64,000 bases of DNA from Warburgia ugandensis (Eukaryota; Streptophyta; Magnoliopsida; Canellales; Canellaceae), in contig CP141127.1 of NCBI GenBank assembly GCA_035236585.1, positions 45,646,001 to 45,710,000 on the forward strand, given 5' to 3'. The position numbers were made by a program, and so were the translations under genes. Below the pieces are notes generated by a model. The model was not told where the DNA came from, ran no database searches, and saw only the letters and a list, made by a program, of their open reading frames with translations. Below, piece after piece: positions 24,372-36,160 of this stretch. Each line of letters opens with the position of its first letter. Within the stretch, counting starts at the first letter, position 1.

Positions 24372-25330
24372 CAAGCTATGCTTGTGTAGGTGATTACACT
24401 CAAATAAAGTTTAACAAAGTTTACAATAGAATTCTCATAAGAGAAACACACCCAAAACATGTCAAATGACTGAAATGCTTGCAATCACAACTTTCACAAA
24501 TCAGATGCCGAGGTAAATCAATATAGCATGCAAGGCATGATCAAAATACATGGCAAGTACATCAAAACCATACTAGTATATATACCCAATGGAAAGATAT
24601 GCATGCAATCATTGATACCAAAACACTGTATCAAGACTATATCAAAATTTCTCAATATACTCCATCACCGGTGATGTATATCCATATTAACGTTGGTACC
24701 TCCCGTGCAGTCAACATCAGCCCCCGGAGTCTCTCACGGCCTAGGCCCGACTTGCCCCGGTTCACCATACATACAACATCATATAAACATGCACAACAAT
24801 ATGGGTTACTATGCTGCAGTGGCAACCCCATCAGGGTCTAAACCACCGCCGCTCCTCGTCGACACCAAACGGGAGACTTTCTCCGTCCCCATGGGAAGGA
24901 ACGGACCCGTAGGGGGGACTACCCATGATACCACCCCTACGTACCTGGCCCTGTATCACTCTAGGGCGGTGTCTAACATCATGCTCATCACAAAATCAGA
25001 GAGCGGGTGGCCAACCCTATAACCCTCCTAGCATAGTACCCACCGGGTGACAGCACCCGTCATAAATCATCGGCAAGGTATAAATCTTACAAACCTTGTA
25101 AATACATTATAAATAATCTCAATAATACAATTAAAGCCCGACAAGCATTGTCATTTTCAATAGAAAAGTCATACTGTAACATAAAACTAGGGATGTAATT
25201 ATGTACATGAGGAGATGTAAAACGCATGTCTCAAAGCTTTAAAATCCATTCATGGTTATTGAAATCATGAAATAATTGAATATAATCACCTACCTCAGAA
25301 AATGAAATGCTCAAATCAAGCGCGTGGAAA

Positions 25331-25374
25331 TATCACGTGGCGCGCTCTGACGTATCACGTGGCGCGGTCTGACG
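25331..25374 (-). promoter_or_regulatory. Tandem 22-bp repeat with G-boxes, element 2 3' LTR
   Basis: Two copies of TATCACGTGGCGCGCTCTGACG (25331-25352 and 25353-25374, one difference), each with a CACGTG G-box (25334 and 25356). Further CACGTG sites are at 26006, 26030 and 26142. G-boxes are known plant bZIP/bHLH sites; a role here is inference. Confidence 0.5.
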
Positions 25375-25689
25375 TACCTGTTACATCATAAATCTTCCAT
25401 CATTTAGTAATTCAATACTGTTTAACCCTCTAATCTCCTAGATTACCTCGCATTTGATGTATACTATCAACCTCTAAGGCCTGCTCATCCATTGATCAGC
25501 CTAATTGAGACTATCTAACCACATTCTGTGGTTTAACTCTAAAAACAGAATTTATATCTAACTTTTCAAGTCACATCTAGGTCCGCGCCGTCGATACGGT
25601 CACAACGCCTCTTCCGGATCGCGATTTGGACCTCTGTAGCTCCTAAAAATCAAGTTTTTATGCATGAACGGGTCAAAGGACCCAAAAAA

Positions 25690-26120
25690 GTCAAAATCGC
25701 ATGCGTCGCACGTGCTCTTGAGCGTGCGGGCGCGTCCACGGAAGCGCTGGATAGGCGGACGCCTGTCCTCGTGCGGGCGCTTGCCCTGACGCGCTAGGCG
25801 TCGTTTTTTTTTTTCCGGGCGGGCGCGTGCACAGACGCGCTGAACGCGTCTGCGCTGCGTCTCCGTGCGGGCGCTTGCACAGACGCGCCAGCGTCGTTTT
25901 GTCTGGTGCGCACGCGCGTGTGCCTTTTTCTTGCACGCGCGTGCACCGGTCTCCGTGCGTTGGTTTTCGTGCACATGTCTGTCGTTTTGTCGGTGGACTG
26001 CTTTCCACGTGGCGCGTGGTGTATGGCGCCACGTGTTGCCTGTGTGGGCGCGTGCCGTGCAGGTGCTGCGCGCGTGGTGTCGCGTGTCATGCGCGTGCTG
26101 TTTGTGCGCGTGGCGCCTAC
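25690..26120 (-). repeat. CpG-rich module, element 2 3' LTR
   Basis: About 430 bp dense in GACGCGC/GCGCGTG words. It begins about 700 bp from the LTR start, close to the position of the CpG-rich block in element 1 LTRs. Confidence 0.6.
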
Positions 26121-26705
26121 GTGGCCCATGTCAGAGGGTGACACGTGTCGCGGTGGTTCGCCGTCGCCAGAGAAGATGACCGGACTCCGGTCACCGCCAG
26201 CCACGCACAGGTGTCTAAATGGTGCGATTTTTGCACCGTTTCATTCAGTTTTTCACGTAGATTCCATATATGAGCTCATTTTCAACCATCTATGCCATTC
26301 CCTAGTGTTTTTACATGATTTTTGTCACGTCCCTAAAATTTTCCCTATACTGTGTTATGAGTTTTCCGGCATATCCAGCCGTCCGATCACCATGAAAATT
26401 CATGGGTTTGTTGTTCATGTTACAATGCCTATGATGGACGGTTCAGATCACAATCTGATACCATTTCATTAATTTATTTTACAAATACCAGTATTGCCTA
26501 TTTGTTCACCGGAAAATGGCAATCCACACCGTTTTCCGACGTTAAAAACAGCAGAAGCAATAGGAAACACAGGGGAATGTGGAGGGTGGCCTACCGTGGT
26601 TAGATCGCCCCTGCATGCGCCTGCTCGGAGGGTTCCGCGTCGTGCCCTGCGCCGCCAAACCGAACTCAGAAGTGAATGGTTTGGCCGTACACGAGACAGG
26701 GCTGG

Positions 26706-26713
26706 CTTTTATA
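26706..26713 (-). promoter_or_regulatory. TATA box, element 2 3' LTR
   Basis: TATAAAAG on the minus strand, about 97 bp from the LTR start. Confidence 0.6.
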
Positions 26714-26809
26714 GCCTCCTTGTGGGTCCCACGCACTGTAGGCCCATGCATATTTATAATTTTACCCCTCTTATTATTTTAAAACTATTAATATTTTTAG
26801 GTTATTACA

Positions 26810-26822
26810 TTCTCTCCCCCTT
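26810..26822 (-). other. Polypurine tract of element 2
   Basis: On the minus strand AAGGGGGAGAGAA directly precedes the 3' LTR: 13 uninterrupted purines. Confidence 0.9.
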
Positions 26823-26864
26823 ATAATAAAATTTCATCCTCGAAATTTAAATAGGTGCATACCT

Positions 26865-29800
26865 CTAAGGAAAAAGCTCTGGATGCTTTCCCCTTATCTC
26901 ATCCTCTATCTCCCATGTAGCCTCTTGAGTTGAGTGATGTTGCCAAAGAACTTTGACCAAAGGAATGGCCTTTTTCCTCAACTCGTGGATCTTACTATCC
27001 ACGATTCGTATAGGGCGCTCATCAAATGTCATATCAGGTCGTATTTCTTTGGGAATTTGTTTGAGTACGTGGGCTGGATCCGGCACATACTTCCTCAGCA
27101 TGGAAACATGGAAAACATCATGTACTACAGCCAACTGTGGGGGTAAAGCTAACTGATAAGCCACTGGTCCCACTCTGCGTAGGATTTCGAAAGGACCAAT
27201 ATATCTAGGACTGAGTTTCCCCTTAACACCAAATCTCATCACGCCCTTCATAGGTGAAACTCTCAAAAATACATGTTCTCCCACTTCAAACTCTAAATCC
27301 TTCCGTCTCTTATCTGCATAACTCTTCTGGCGACTATGGGCTGCAAGTAACCGTTTCTTAATTAGTCGAACTTTCTCTGCACATTGCTCAATCAACTCTG
27401 ACTTCACAATCTGTCTCTCTCCCACGTCACTCCAACACAACGGAGATCGACATGGTCTGCCATAAAGTGCCTCATAAGGCGCCATGCCGATACTCGTGTG
27501 GTAGCTGTTATTGTACGCAAACTCCACTAGTGGCAAATGCTCATTCCAGCTGCCCCTCCAGTCCATGACACAGGCCCTCAACATGTCCTCCACAGTCTGA
27601 ATGGTCCTCTCAGACTGGCCATCCGTCTGGGGGTGGAAGGCCGTACTGAATCTCAACGTCGACCCCAGAGCCTCCTGTACACTATGCCAGTACTTTGAGG
27701 TGAATCGTGTGTCTCGATCCGAAATAATCGTCAATGGTACTCCATGTAAGCTCACGATCTCCCTGACATACAGCTTAGCCAAGCTGTCCACGGTCTGTGT
27801 CTGTTTGATGGGTAAGAAATGGGCAGACTTCGTCAGTCGATCAACTACAACCCATATCATATCATGCCCACTAGTAGTCCGTGGCAAGCCCACTATAAAA
27901 TCCATAGTGAGGTGGTCCCACTTCCACTCTGGAAGGTCTAATGTCTGTAATAATCCCGCTGGTCGTTGATGCTCTGCCTTGACCTGCTGACAGGTCAAAC
28001 ATCTTGCTACGCACTCACCAATATCTCTCTTCATCCCATTCCACCAGAAGTGTCGTCTAAGGTCTTGGTACATTTTCGTACCTCCGGGATGAATAGAATA
28101 TGGGGACTGGTGCGCCTCCTGGAGCAAGTCGTGCCTCAACTGATCATCTGCAGGTACCACTAACCTGCCCCTATATCTTACACCCCCATCTGGCCCTCTG
28201 GAAAAATCAACCTCATCAACGATGTCTTGTATCTCTGCATCCCTAATCTGTGCCTGAAGGATCTTGTCAAGGAACCTTGACCGAGTCGAGAGGTTGGCAA
28301 TCATCACCCTCGACTTTCTGCTCAAGGCGTCAGCTACAACGTTGGCTTTCCCCGGGTGGTATTGTATGGTAAAGTCGAAGTCCTTAAGGTACTCTATCCA
28401 TCTCCGTTGCCTCATGTTCAGATCGCTCTGAGTAAAGAAATACTTGAGGCTTTTATGGTCTGTGTATACCTCAAATTTCTCTCCATATAAATAGTGTCTC
28501 CAGGACTTCAATGCGAACACCACTGCTGCCAACTCTAAATCATGGGTTGGGTAGTTCACCTCATGAGTCTTCAATTGTCTCGACGCATAGGCAATAACCC
28601 TCTCATGTTGCATTAACACCGCTCCTAAACCTCTGCCTGATGCATCACAGAACACCACATAGCCACCTGACCCTGAAGGTAAAGCCAGTACTGGCGCAGT
28701 AGTCAACCTCTTCTTGAGCTCTTGAAAGCTCTTCTCACAAACATCTGTCCAAACAAACCTGGTATCCTTCCTAGTCAGGGTGGTCAACGGTAAAGCGATC
28801 TTGGAGAAACTCTCAATGAATCGTCGATAATAACCAGCCAAACCAAGAAAACTACGAATCTCTGTCACTGTCGTAGGCCTCTCCCAATGTACAACTGCGT
28901 CCACCTTGGCTGGGTCCACGGCCACACCATCCTTGGATACCACGTGTCCCAAAAACTGCACCTGTTCTAACCAAAAATCGTACTTACTGAGTTTCGCGTA
29001 CAAGCGATGACGGCGAAGCCCGTCCAACACCGTGCGAAGATGCTCTCGATGGGCCTCATGGCTAGGAGAGTAGATCAGGATGTCATCCACGAAGACAATT
29101 ACAAACCGATCTAAATAAACTCGAAATACTCTGTTCATCAAGTCCATGAACACTGCAGGTGCATTTGTTAAACCAAAAGGCATTACCACAAATTCATAAT
29201 GGCCATACCGACTCCTGAATGCAGTCTTAGGAATATCCTCTTCTCTAACCCTCAATTGGTGGTAGCCTGATCTCAGGTCAATTTTAGAGAATACCTTTGC
29301 TGACTGTAACTGATCAAATAAGTCGTCAATACGAGGCAAGGGGTACTTATTCTTTATGGTAACACTGTTCAGCAACCGATAGTCGATGCATAGCCTCAAA
29401 GATCCATCCTTCTTCTTAACAAAGAGAACTGGTGCTCCCCAAGGAGACCCACTCGGTCTGATAAAACCCTTATCCAGAAGCTCCTGCAATTGTACTTGGA
29501 GTTCTCTCAACTCTGCAGGGGCCATCCTGTAGGGTGCCTTAGAAATAGGTGCTGTGCCCGGCACTAAATCTATAATGAAATCAATCTCCCTGCATGGGGG
29601 CAGTCCTGGTAGCTCGTCTGGAAACACATCGGCAAATTCTCGCACCACATCAATCTCCTCAATCCGTGGCTGCTCACTGTCAATCGTCGTGACGCAGGCC
29701 AAAAACACTCGACAACCTCGAGCGTAACATCGAGCTGCTCTCATGGCCGAGATAATACAAGGACTACTATCACTCCTCCCCTGGACTACAACCACTGGTC

Positions 29801-31388
29801 GATCAGGTACACAACATCTGATTTGCTTCTTACGGCAGTCTATCGTAACCCAAAAAGTAGCCAACCAATCCATCCCCAAGATGATATCATAATCCATCAT
29901 ATCTAAAAGGATAAGGTCAGCATCCATCTTAATGTCGGATACCTCCACTGGCACCTTCTCAATATATTTCGTAGCTTCTACTGCCTCTCCTGTCGGCATC
30001 AATACATCTAACCCAAATGCTAATTCGTGTGTGCATAAATCAAGGCATGATGCAAACACATATGAAATAAATGAATGTGTAGACCCTGAGTCAAAAAGAA
30101 CTCTAGCATGTCTATTAGCTACTAAGAAAGTACCTTCCACCACCTGGTTCGAGGCCTGTGCCTGCCTCGACGTAATAGCAAAGACACGTCCCTGACTACG
30201 TGGCACTGCCTCTGTAGTAGCATCTGTCCTCACTGTCTTGTCTCTTTGACCTCTTGGACAATCTCTGATCGCATGACCTGCCTCGCCACATCCGAAGCAT
30301 CTGAATGGCTGTCCCGGCTGGTACGGCTGTCGCTGCTGATGATGGTAGAACTGTTGTGGGCCCTGATGCTGATGGCCCATTCCCGGACATGGTCGCTCCA
30401 TATGTCGACCTTTACAACGAGAGCACACTCTCCTATTGTTGTCTCTCCTTTGTCTAGAAGGGTACTGATAATCTGGACCCCCTTGGGGCTGTGTGGACAT
30501 GAAGGGTCTCTTGCCCTTAAAGGGCTGACCCATCTCTCTCCTGTTCCGTGATAAGTCTTTTTCAAGCATGGAAGCTACGTCTGCAGCATGCGTCACCGTG
30601 GTTGGACATGCAATGAGTACCTCATGCCTCAACTGTGGTAGTAGCCCATCAACGAATCTCTCTGTATCCTCCTTGTCTGAGACAAAGGATGTATACACAA
30701 ATCTCCTCAGTGTAGTGAAACGGTTCAGATATTGTGGAACCGTCATACTCCCTTGAGTTAATGTAGCAAATTCCCTTCTCATGGCATGTAGGGCATGAGG
30801 AGGAAAGTACTGCTTGTCAAAGATCTCTCTGAAATCCTTCCATAGTGGTGGTGGTGAGGATAAGAAACGAGTCTGTTGCTGGGTCCTCCACCAAAACCCA
30901 GCCTCATCTATCAACAAGAAAGTCGCCAATCTCACTTGATCCTCCGGCTGGATCTTCATTCCCTCAAAGGCCTTCTCGACCTGAAATAACCATTTTTCTG
31001 CTACTGCTGGGTCTCCTTGTCCACGGAAAGAGGGTACCATCTTCTGGAACCTCTCAAGTTGTTTTGCTGATGGATCAGGTTGTTTCGAGGATCCTCCCTC
31101 TGCATCTCCCGGCATAGGAGCTGTCCGTGCCTGGTGGGACGACTGTGCTGAAGTGTCTCCCTGAGCTGCTGCCGCAGTCATCGATGGGCGAGCAGAGTGA
31201 ATAGCCCGTACTGCCGCCTGTACCTGCTGTGTCATCTGTTGAGCGAACTGTGGCATAAGCTCCTGAACCACACGGGCTACTATATCAGCCTCTGAATCCC
31301 CTTGTTCAGGTGTCGCAATAGGAGTAGCGACTGGTGTAATAGGGGTGGATCTTGCCTTCCGTCGAGGAGCCATCTGCCAATGTTTCAA
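26865..31388 (-). CDS. gag-pol: gag-pol polyprotein, intact chromovirus type
   Basis: An uninterrupted 1507-codon frame. Order: gag capsid region about 110-280; a CCHC-like motif 322-334 and the nucleocapsid knuckle [14 protein letters not shown] 364-377; aspartic protease with DSG at 433-435; RT about 590-800 with FVDD at 766-769 and Asp704; RNase H with D915, E952, D977 and D1020; integrase zinc ligands H1093, H1100, C1130, C1133; integrase core D1163, D1224, E1260 (35 residues between the last two); GPF-type segment near 1398; and a chromodomain-like tail about 1455-1507. All catalytic residues I checked are present. The first Met gives MKHWQM, but Met6 (31373, MAPRRK) follows CAG directly, exactly as in element 1 (MPRKKG), and is my preferred start. 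The polyprotein would supply capsid, reverse transcription and integration functions; the chromodomain would bias integration toward marked chromatin (family knowledge). Confidence 0.96.
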   Translation of the reverse strand: MKHWQMAPRRKARSTPITPVATPIATPEQGDSEADIVARVVQELMPQFAQQMTQQVQAAVRAIHSARPSMTAAAAQGDTSAQSSHQARTAPMPGDAEGGSSKQPDPSAKQLERFQKMVPSFRGQGDPAVAEKWLFQVEKAFEGMKIQPEDQVRLATFLLIDEAGFWWRTQQQTRFLSSPPPLWKDFREIFDKQYFPPHALHAMRREFATLTQGSMTVPQYLNRFTTLRRFVYTSFVSDKEDTERFVDGLLPQLRHEVLIACPTTVTHAADVASMLEKDLSRNRREMGQPFKGKRPFMSTQPQGGPDYQYPSRQRRDNNRRVCSRCKGRHMERPCPGMGHQHQGPQQFYHHQQRQPYQPGQPFRCFGCGEAGHAIRDCPRGQRDKTVRTDATTEAVPRSQGRVFAITSRQAQASNQVVEGTFLVANRHARVLFDSGSTHSFISYVFASCLDLCTHELAFGLDVLMPTGEAVEATKYIEKVPVEVSDIKMDADLILLDMMDYDIILGMDWLATFWVTIDCRKKQIRCCVPDRPVVVVQGRSDSSPCIISAMRAARCYARGCRVFLACVTTIDSEQPRIEEIDVVREFADVFPDELPGLPPCREIDFIIDLVPGTAPISKAPYRMAPAELRELQVQLQELLDKGFIRPSGSPWGAPVLFVKKKDGSLRLCIDYRLLNSVTIKNKYPLPRIDDLFDQLQSAKVFSKIDLRSGYHQLRVREEDIPKTAFRSRYGHYEFVVMPFGLTNAPAVFMDLMNRVFRVYLDRFVIVFVDDILIYSPSHEAHREHLRTVLDGLRRHRLYAKLSKYDFWLEQVQFLGHVVSKDGVAVDPAKVDAVVHWERPTTVTEIRSFLGLAGYYRRFIESFSKIALPLTTLTRKDTRFVWTDVCEKSFQELKKRLTTAPVLALPSGSGGYVVFCDASGRGLGAVLMQHERVIAYASRQLKTHEVNYPTHDLELAAVVFALKSWRHYLYGEKFEVYTDHKSLKYFFTQSDLNMRQRRWIEYLKDFDFTIQYHPGKANVVADALSRKSRVMIANLSTRSRFLDKILQAQIRDAEIQDIVDEVDFSRGPDGGVRYRGRLVVPADDQLRHDLLQEAHQSPYSIHPGGTKMYQDLRRHFWWNGMKRDIGECVARCLTCQQVKAEHQRPAGLLQTLDLPEWKWDHLTMDFIVGLPRTTSGHDMIWVVVDRLTKSAHFLPIKQTQTVDSLAKLYVREIVSLHGVPLTIISDRDTRFTSKYWHSVQEALGSTLRFSTAFHPQTDGQSERTIQTVEDMLRACVMDWRGSWNEHLPLVEFAYNNSYHTSIGMAPYEALYGRPCRSPLCWSDVGERQIVKSELIEQCAEKVRLIKKRLLAAHSRQKSYADKRRKDLEFEVGEHVFLRVSPMKGVMRFGVKGKLSPRYIGPFEILRRVGPVAYQLALPPQLAVVHDVFHVSMLRKYVPDPAHVLKQIPKEIRPDMTFDERPIRIVDSKIHELRKKAIPLVKVLWQHHSTQEATWEIEDEIRGKHPELFP

Positions 31389-31490
31389 TATAATATCATG
31401 TAAGTAATTCTCCTATCTCTATCTCAATCTAAACACTCATTTGCTGTAACTCAATTTGGACTCTTAAAGTGGTGATGATGGAATGAACCT

Positions 31491-31504
31491 GGGCTCTGAT
31501 ACCA
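31491..31504 (-). other. Primer binding site of element 2
   Basis: Minus strand TGGTATCAGAGCCC, three bases from the LTR; its first 13 bases fit the 3' end of initiator tRNA-Met. The leader 31374-31490 is non-coding and ends TTGGCAG before ATG 31373. Confidence 0.92.
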
Positions 31505-32027
31505 AACTGTGACACCCCGGATTTTATCAAAACTTTTTCCTCAATAAAATAAAATAACAATCTGTTTTAAGAAAATAGGCGGGATCCCTAAAAATTTAAA
31601 ATTTTATATCATAGAGCTTTTAACGCAGCTTTAAAAGAATTTTTTCGAAAGCGTAAACTTCGGGGGTCAACCTCATTCAAAACCGTAATCATAAACAACA
31701 TTAAAACATTGATACTCTGAGCATGCTCGATTAAAAACCACAATAAATACACTGGATAATTAAAGATGATAGTAAATCAATTCAAAAGTCACCAGGTTCC
31801 ATCCATAATCACCACCATATCTCCATCTAAGCTTTAACAATCCTCCATAACATAATATGAGTCCAATCCATAATATGTATCCACATCTAAGAAAGTCTCA
31901 AAAGTCTAATCGAAGCGACATACTCTAATATATGTCCGAAGGAGAAAATAAAATAGAATGTCTTCAAGCCTCCTTCCTGATCCCCGCTACTCTGCTCGCT
32001 TTCCCTTGTTGTTATCGCGTCCCAAAT

Positions 32028-32059
32028 CTGAGGCATTGCAAAACAAGGCAATGCCTCAG
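32028..32059 (-). promoter_or_regulatory. Conserved LTR hairpin, 5' LTR of element 2
   Basis: Same perfect 12-bp stem as 24340-24371. Confidence 0.7.
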
Positions 32060-34391
32060 CAAGCTATGCTTGTGTAGGTGATTACACTCAAATAAAGTTT
32101 AACAAAGTTTACAATAGAATTCTCATAAGAGAAACACACCCAAAACATGTCAAATGACTGAAATGCTTGCAATCACAACTTTCACAAATCAGATGCCGAG
32201 GTAAATCAATATAGCATGCAAGGCATGATCAAAATACATGGCAAGTACATCAAAACCATACTAGTATATATACCCAATGGAAAGATATGCATGCAATCAT
32301 TGATACCAAAACACTGTATCAAGACTATATCAAAATTTCTCAATATACTCCATCACCGGTGATGTATATCCATATTAACGTTGGTACCTCCCGTGCAGTC
32401 AACATCAGCCCCCGGAGTCTCTCACGGCCTAGGCCCGACTTGCCCCGGTTCACCATACATACAACATCATATAAACATGCACAACAATATGGGTTACTAT
32501 GCTGCAGTGGCAACCCCATCAGGGTCTAAACCACCGCCGCTCCTCGTCGACACCAAACGGGAGACTTTCTCCGTCCCCATGGGAAGGAACGGACTCGTAG
32601 GGGGGACTACCCATGATACCACCCCTACGTACCTGGCCCTGTATCACTCTAGGGCGGTGTCTATCATCATGCTCATCACAAAATCAGAGGGCGGGTGGCC
32701 AACCCTACAACCCTCCTAGCATAGTACCCACCGGGTGACAGCACCCGTCATAAATCATCGGCAAGGTATAAATCTTACAAACCTTGTAAATACATTATAA
32801 ATAATCTCAATAATACAATTAAAGCCCGACAAGCATTGTCATTTCCAATAGAAAAGTCATACTGTAACATAAAAATAGGGATCTAATTATGTACATGAGG
32901 AGATGTAAAACGCATGTCTCAAAGCTTTAAAATCCATTCATGGTTATTGAAATCATGAAATAATTGAATATAATCACCTACCTCAGAAAATGAAATGCTC
33001 AAATCAAGCGCGTGGAAATATCACGTGGCGCGCTCTGACGTATCACGTGGCGCGCTCTGACGTACCTGTTACATCATAAATCTTCCATCATTTAGTAATT
33101 CAATACTGTTTAACCCTCTAATCTCCTAGATTACCTCGCATTTGATGTATACTATCAACCTCTAAGGCCTGATCATCCATTGATCAGCCTAATTGAGACT
33201 ATCTAACCACATTCTGTGGTTTAACTCTAAAAACAGAATTTATATCTAACTTTTCAAGTCACATCTAGGTCCGCGCCGTCGATACGGTCACAACGCCTCT
33301 TCCGGATCGCGATTTGGACCTCTGTAGCTCCTAAAAATCAAGTTTTTATGAATGAACGGGTCAAAGGACCCAAAAAAGTCAAAATCGCATGCGTCGCACG
33401 CGCTCTTGAGCGTGCGGGCGCGTCCACGGACGCGCTGGACAGGCGGACGCCTGTCCTCGTGCGGGCGCTTGCCCTGACGCGCTAGGCGTCGTTTTTTTTC
33501 CGGGCGGGCGCGTGCACAGACGCGCTGAACGCGTCTGCGCTGCGTCTCCGTGCGGGCGCTTGCACAGACGCGCCAGGCGTCGTTTTGTCTGGTGCGCACG
33601 CGCGTGTGCCTTTTTCTTGCACGCGCGTGCACCGGTCTCCGTGCGTTGGTTTTCGTGCGCACGTCTGTCGTTTTGTCGGTGGACTGCTTTCCACGTGGCG
33701 CGTGGTGTATGGCGCCACGTGTTGCCTGTGTGGGCGCGTGCCGTGCAGGTGCTGCGCGCATGGTGTCGCGTGTCATGCACGTGTCGTTTGTGCGCGTGGC
33801 GCCTACGTGGCCCGTGTCAGAGGGTGACACGTGTCGCGGTGGTTTGCCGTCGCCGGAGAAGATGATCGGACTCCGGTCACCGCCAGCCACGCACAGGTGT
33901 CCAAATGGTGCGATTTTTGCACCGTTTCGTTCAGTTTTTCACGTAGATTCCATATATGAGCTCATTTTCAACCATCTATGCCATTCCCTAGTGTTTTTAC
34001 ACGATTTTTGTCACGTCCCTAATATTTTCCCTATACTGTGTTATGAGTTTTCCGGCATATCCAGCCGTCCGATCACCATGAAAATTCATGGGTTTGTTGT
34101 TCATGTTACAATGCCTATGATGGACGGTTCAGATCACAATCTGATACCGTTTCATTAGTTTATTTTACAAAAACCAGTATTGCCTATTTGTTCACCGGAA
34201 AACGGCAATCCACACCGTTTTTCGGCGTTAAAAACAGCATAAGCAATAGGAAACACAGGGGAATGTGGAGGGTGGCCTACCGTGGTTAGATCGCCCCTGC
34301 GTGCGCCTGCTCGGAGGGTTCCGCGTCGTGCCCTGCGTCACCAAACCGAACTCAGAAGTGAATGGTTTGGCCGTACACGAGACAGGGCTGG

Positions 34392-34399
34392 CTTTTATA
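34392..34399 (-). promoter_or_regulatory. TATA box, element 2 5' LTR
   Basis: TATAAAAG on the minus strand, about 97 bp from the LTR start. This would drive the genomic RNA. Confidence 0.65.
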
Positions 34400-34500
34400 G
34401 CCTCCTTGTGGGCCCCACGCACTGTAGGCCCATGCATATTTATAATTTTACCCCTCTTATTATTTTAAAACTATTAATATTTTTAGGTTATTACACAGTT

Positions 34501-36160
34501 GCTTGTCCAGCCCAAAGGCTCGCCCACATCATAACGACTCCATGGCCCGCCCACATGATAACGACTCCTTTCACTCACACGAGTCAACTTACAATTCTCT
34601 AGTATCAGTCTTATATTTTTTCACATAATTCACAATAATATATAACTTTTGCATGAACAATTTAATCATGATTAAATTTTATCATGCACATTCATCTTAC
34701 CTGTCATATAAATTGAAAAGACTTATTTCAATGCTCGAAATTCATATACAAATACATATATAGCAAAAAATCTTAGCAATCTCAATTCCACCTACCTCAA
34801 CTAGTGCTCTTCTAGTTCACTGAAGAGAATACATTACTTAGTTCGTGTATGTGCTCCCAATTAATCACACCTCTGTAAAATACAAAACACATTCAGATGG
34901 ATAATTCTAGGACTTCTCTTAGCTTTTCCAATATGGAAGCTTCCACTAAGTTTGTCCCTAGCACTGGTCATCATAAGGAGAGTTGGTGATGCTTATTACT
35001 ATAAGGGTGTTTCATTAGCTATTGGTTGATAGCGAGCTGAATGACAACAGTTACTGGATTTCCAATCCACACCATTGGTCATGGATTGGCTATCCACCAT
35101 TCATCTTAAGTAACTATAGGTTGTTTTTATTGTCCAGTGACCTTATCTTGCATTTTTCCATGTATCTGAACTTATTAGAGGTTAAGGTACATCATGGTAG
35201 TATCTATCCACCAATCACAAGTGCTAGGTCCTTATTACTCTATTGTCCAATCGATGATTTAGATTTTTAGATCAATTTCAGTCTAAAATTTTTAATTTGT
35301 GCTATATGCTAGCAAATTTTAGTGCTCTAGAAATCATTTGTGGTGTCTAATCATCAATCAGACATCAAAAAGTTATTGTGTGAACAATACTTAATTGGAC
35401 GGCTAAGATCGTCTGATCAATTTTCAGCCTAGATCTGAAGTTTTTGTGTGATCTGAGCTACATCATGCACTAAATTACCTATCCCAACACTTGGATTGGG
35501 GATTGGATGGTTGGATTATCCATAATTCTAAATTTAGCATAAAGATGCATGGTTTCCACAAAATTCATCACATTAAGAGTTGGGTTTTGTATATCTCACC
35601 TATTATACACATTTCCATGTTTTTCCTCTTTGGAATGGGCTGGATTGTCTCAGATTCATCCTGAAGCCCTCCAAAACTAGAGTGCAAAGATTCCCTTTTT
35701 CAATTTGGCACTCAACAATGCATGGATTGTTCCAAAACCTTAGGGCTTTGGTTCCTGCTCGCATGCTGAGGAGATTGGTAGGCTCGAATTGATGATTTGA
35801 GCCATCGTCTTCTCTGACAAGGTCTGTGAACTCCAACACTTGAAGAACCCTAACTCCCATTTTTCCCTGCTCACCGGCATGGCAGACTTCCCTAGCGAGC
35901 TCTCTCCTTCCTCTCCTTCTCCTTCTCCTTCTCTTGCCTCTCTCCCCTTTCCTTCTTCCCTCTCTCTTCTTCTTTCCCTATTTCTCCCTCTCGTCTGGTT
36001 TCTCTCCCTTTTTTTCTTTAGTTTGTCCTTCAAGTTTGGGAGGAGATAGACCTGATGGACCGCTTACGTTCTTATGTGGGGGTTGGGGGGGTGTCAGTAT
36101 CAATTATGGCCCCCCTTCATTTAAGTTGGTTTTTTTTATAATTTTTTTGTTGTTGTTACA
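34501..36160 (-). repeat. 3' LTR of element 3, proximal part
   Basis: Resumes after element 2 and its TSD (34496-34500) and ends ...GTTGTTACA at 36160 (minus-strand start TGTAACAAC). A CT-rich tract at about 35880-36020 corresponds to a purine-rich strand. The ORFs 35740-36049 are low complexity, not genes. Confidence 0.8.

Larger units (their letters stand above)
23820..26809 (-). repeat. 3' LTR of element 2
   Basis: TGTGACACCCC...GGTTATTACA on the plus strand (minus-strand sense TGTAATAACC...GGGGTGTCACA). Nearly identical to 31508-34495. Arg/Ala-rich ORFs at 25600-26472 come from the CpG-rich module and are not genes. Confidence 0.95.
23820..34495 (-). mobile_element. Ty3/gypsy chromovirus (element 2), young and structurally intact
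   Basis: A 10676-bp element, minus strand, TSD cagtt at 23815-23819 and 34496-34500. Two LTRs of 2990 and 2988 bp differ by about 40 substitutions and two small indels (eye count). It has a tRNA-Met primer site, an uninterrupted gag-pol frame and a polypurine tract. It lies within the 3' LTR of element 3, a relative with the same orientation. All parts expected of an autonomous chromovirus are present; actual activity is unknown. Confidence 0.95.
31508..34495 (-). repeat. 5' LTR of element 2
   Basis: A 2988-bp LTR nearly identical to 23820-26809. Differences concentrate in the CpG-rich and TATA-proximal half; the half nearest the primer site is almost unchanged. CpG-rich module about 33380-33810. 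ORFs at 33288-34158 are not genes. Confidence 0.95.

Noticed and set aside
25600..26472. Overlapping Arg/Ala/Cys-rich ORFs on both strands (also 33288-34158)
   Set aside because: They come from the CpG-rich LTR module, overlap in many frames and have no family resemblance.
35740..36049. Charged or Ser/Pro-rich ORFs
   Set aside because: Low-complexity CT-rich LTR sequence.
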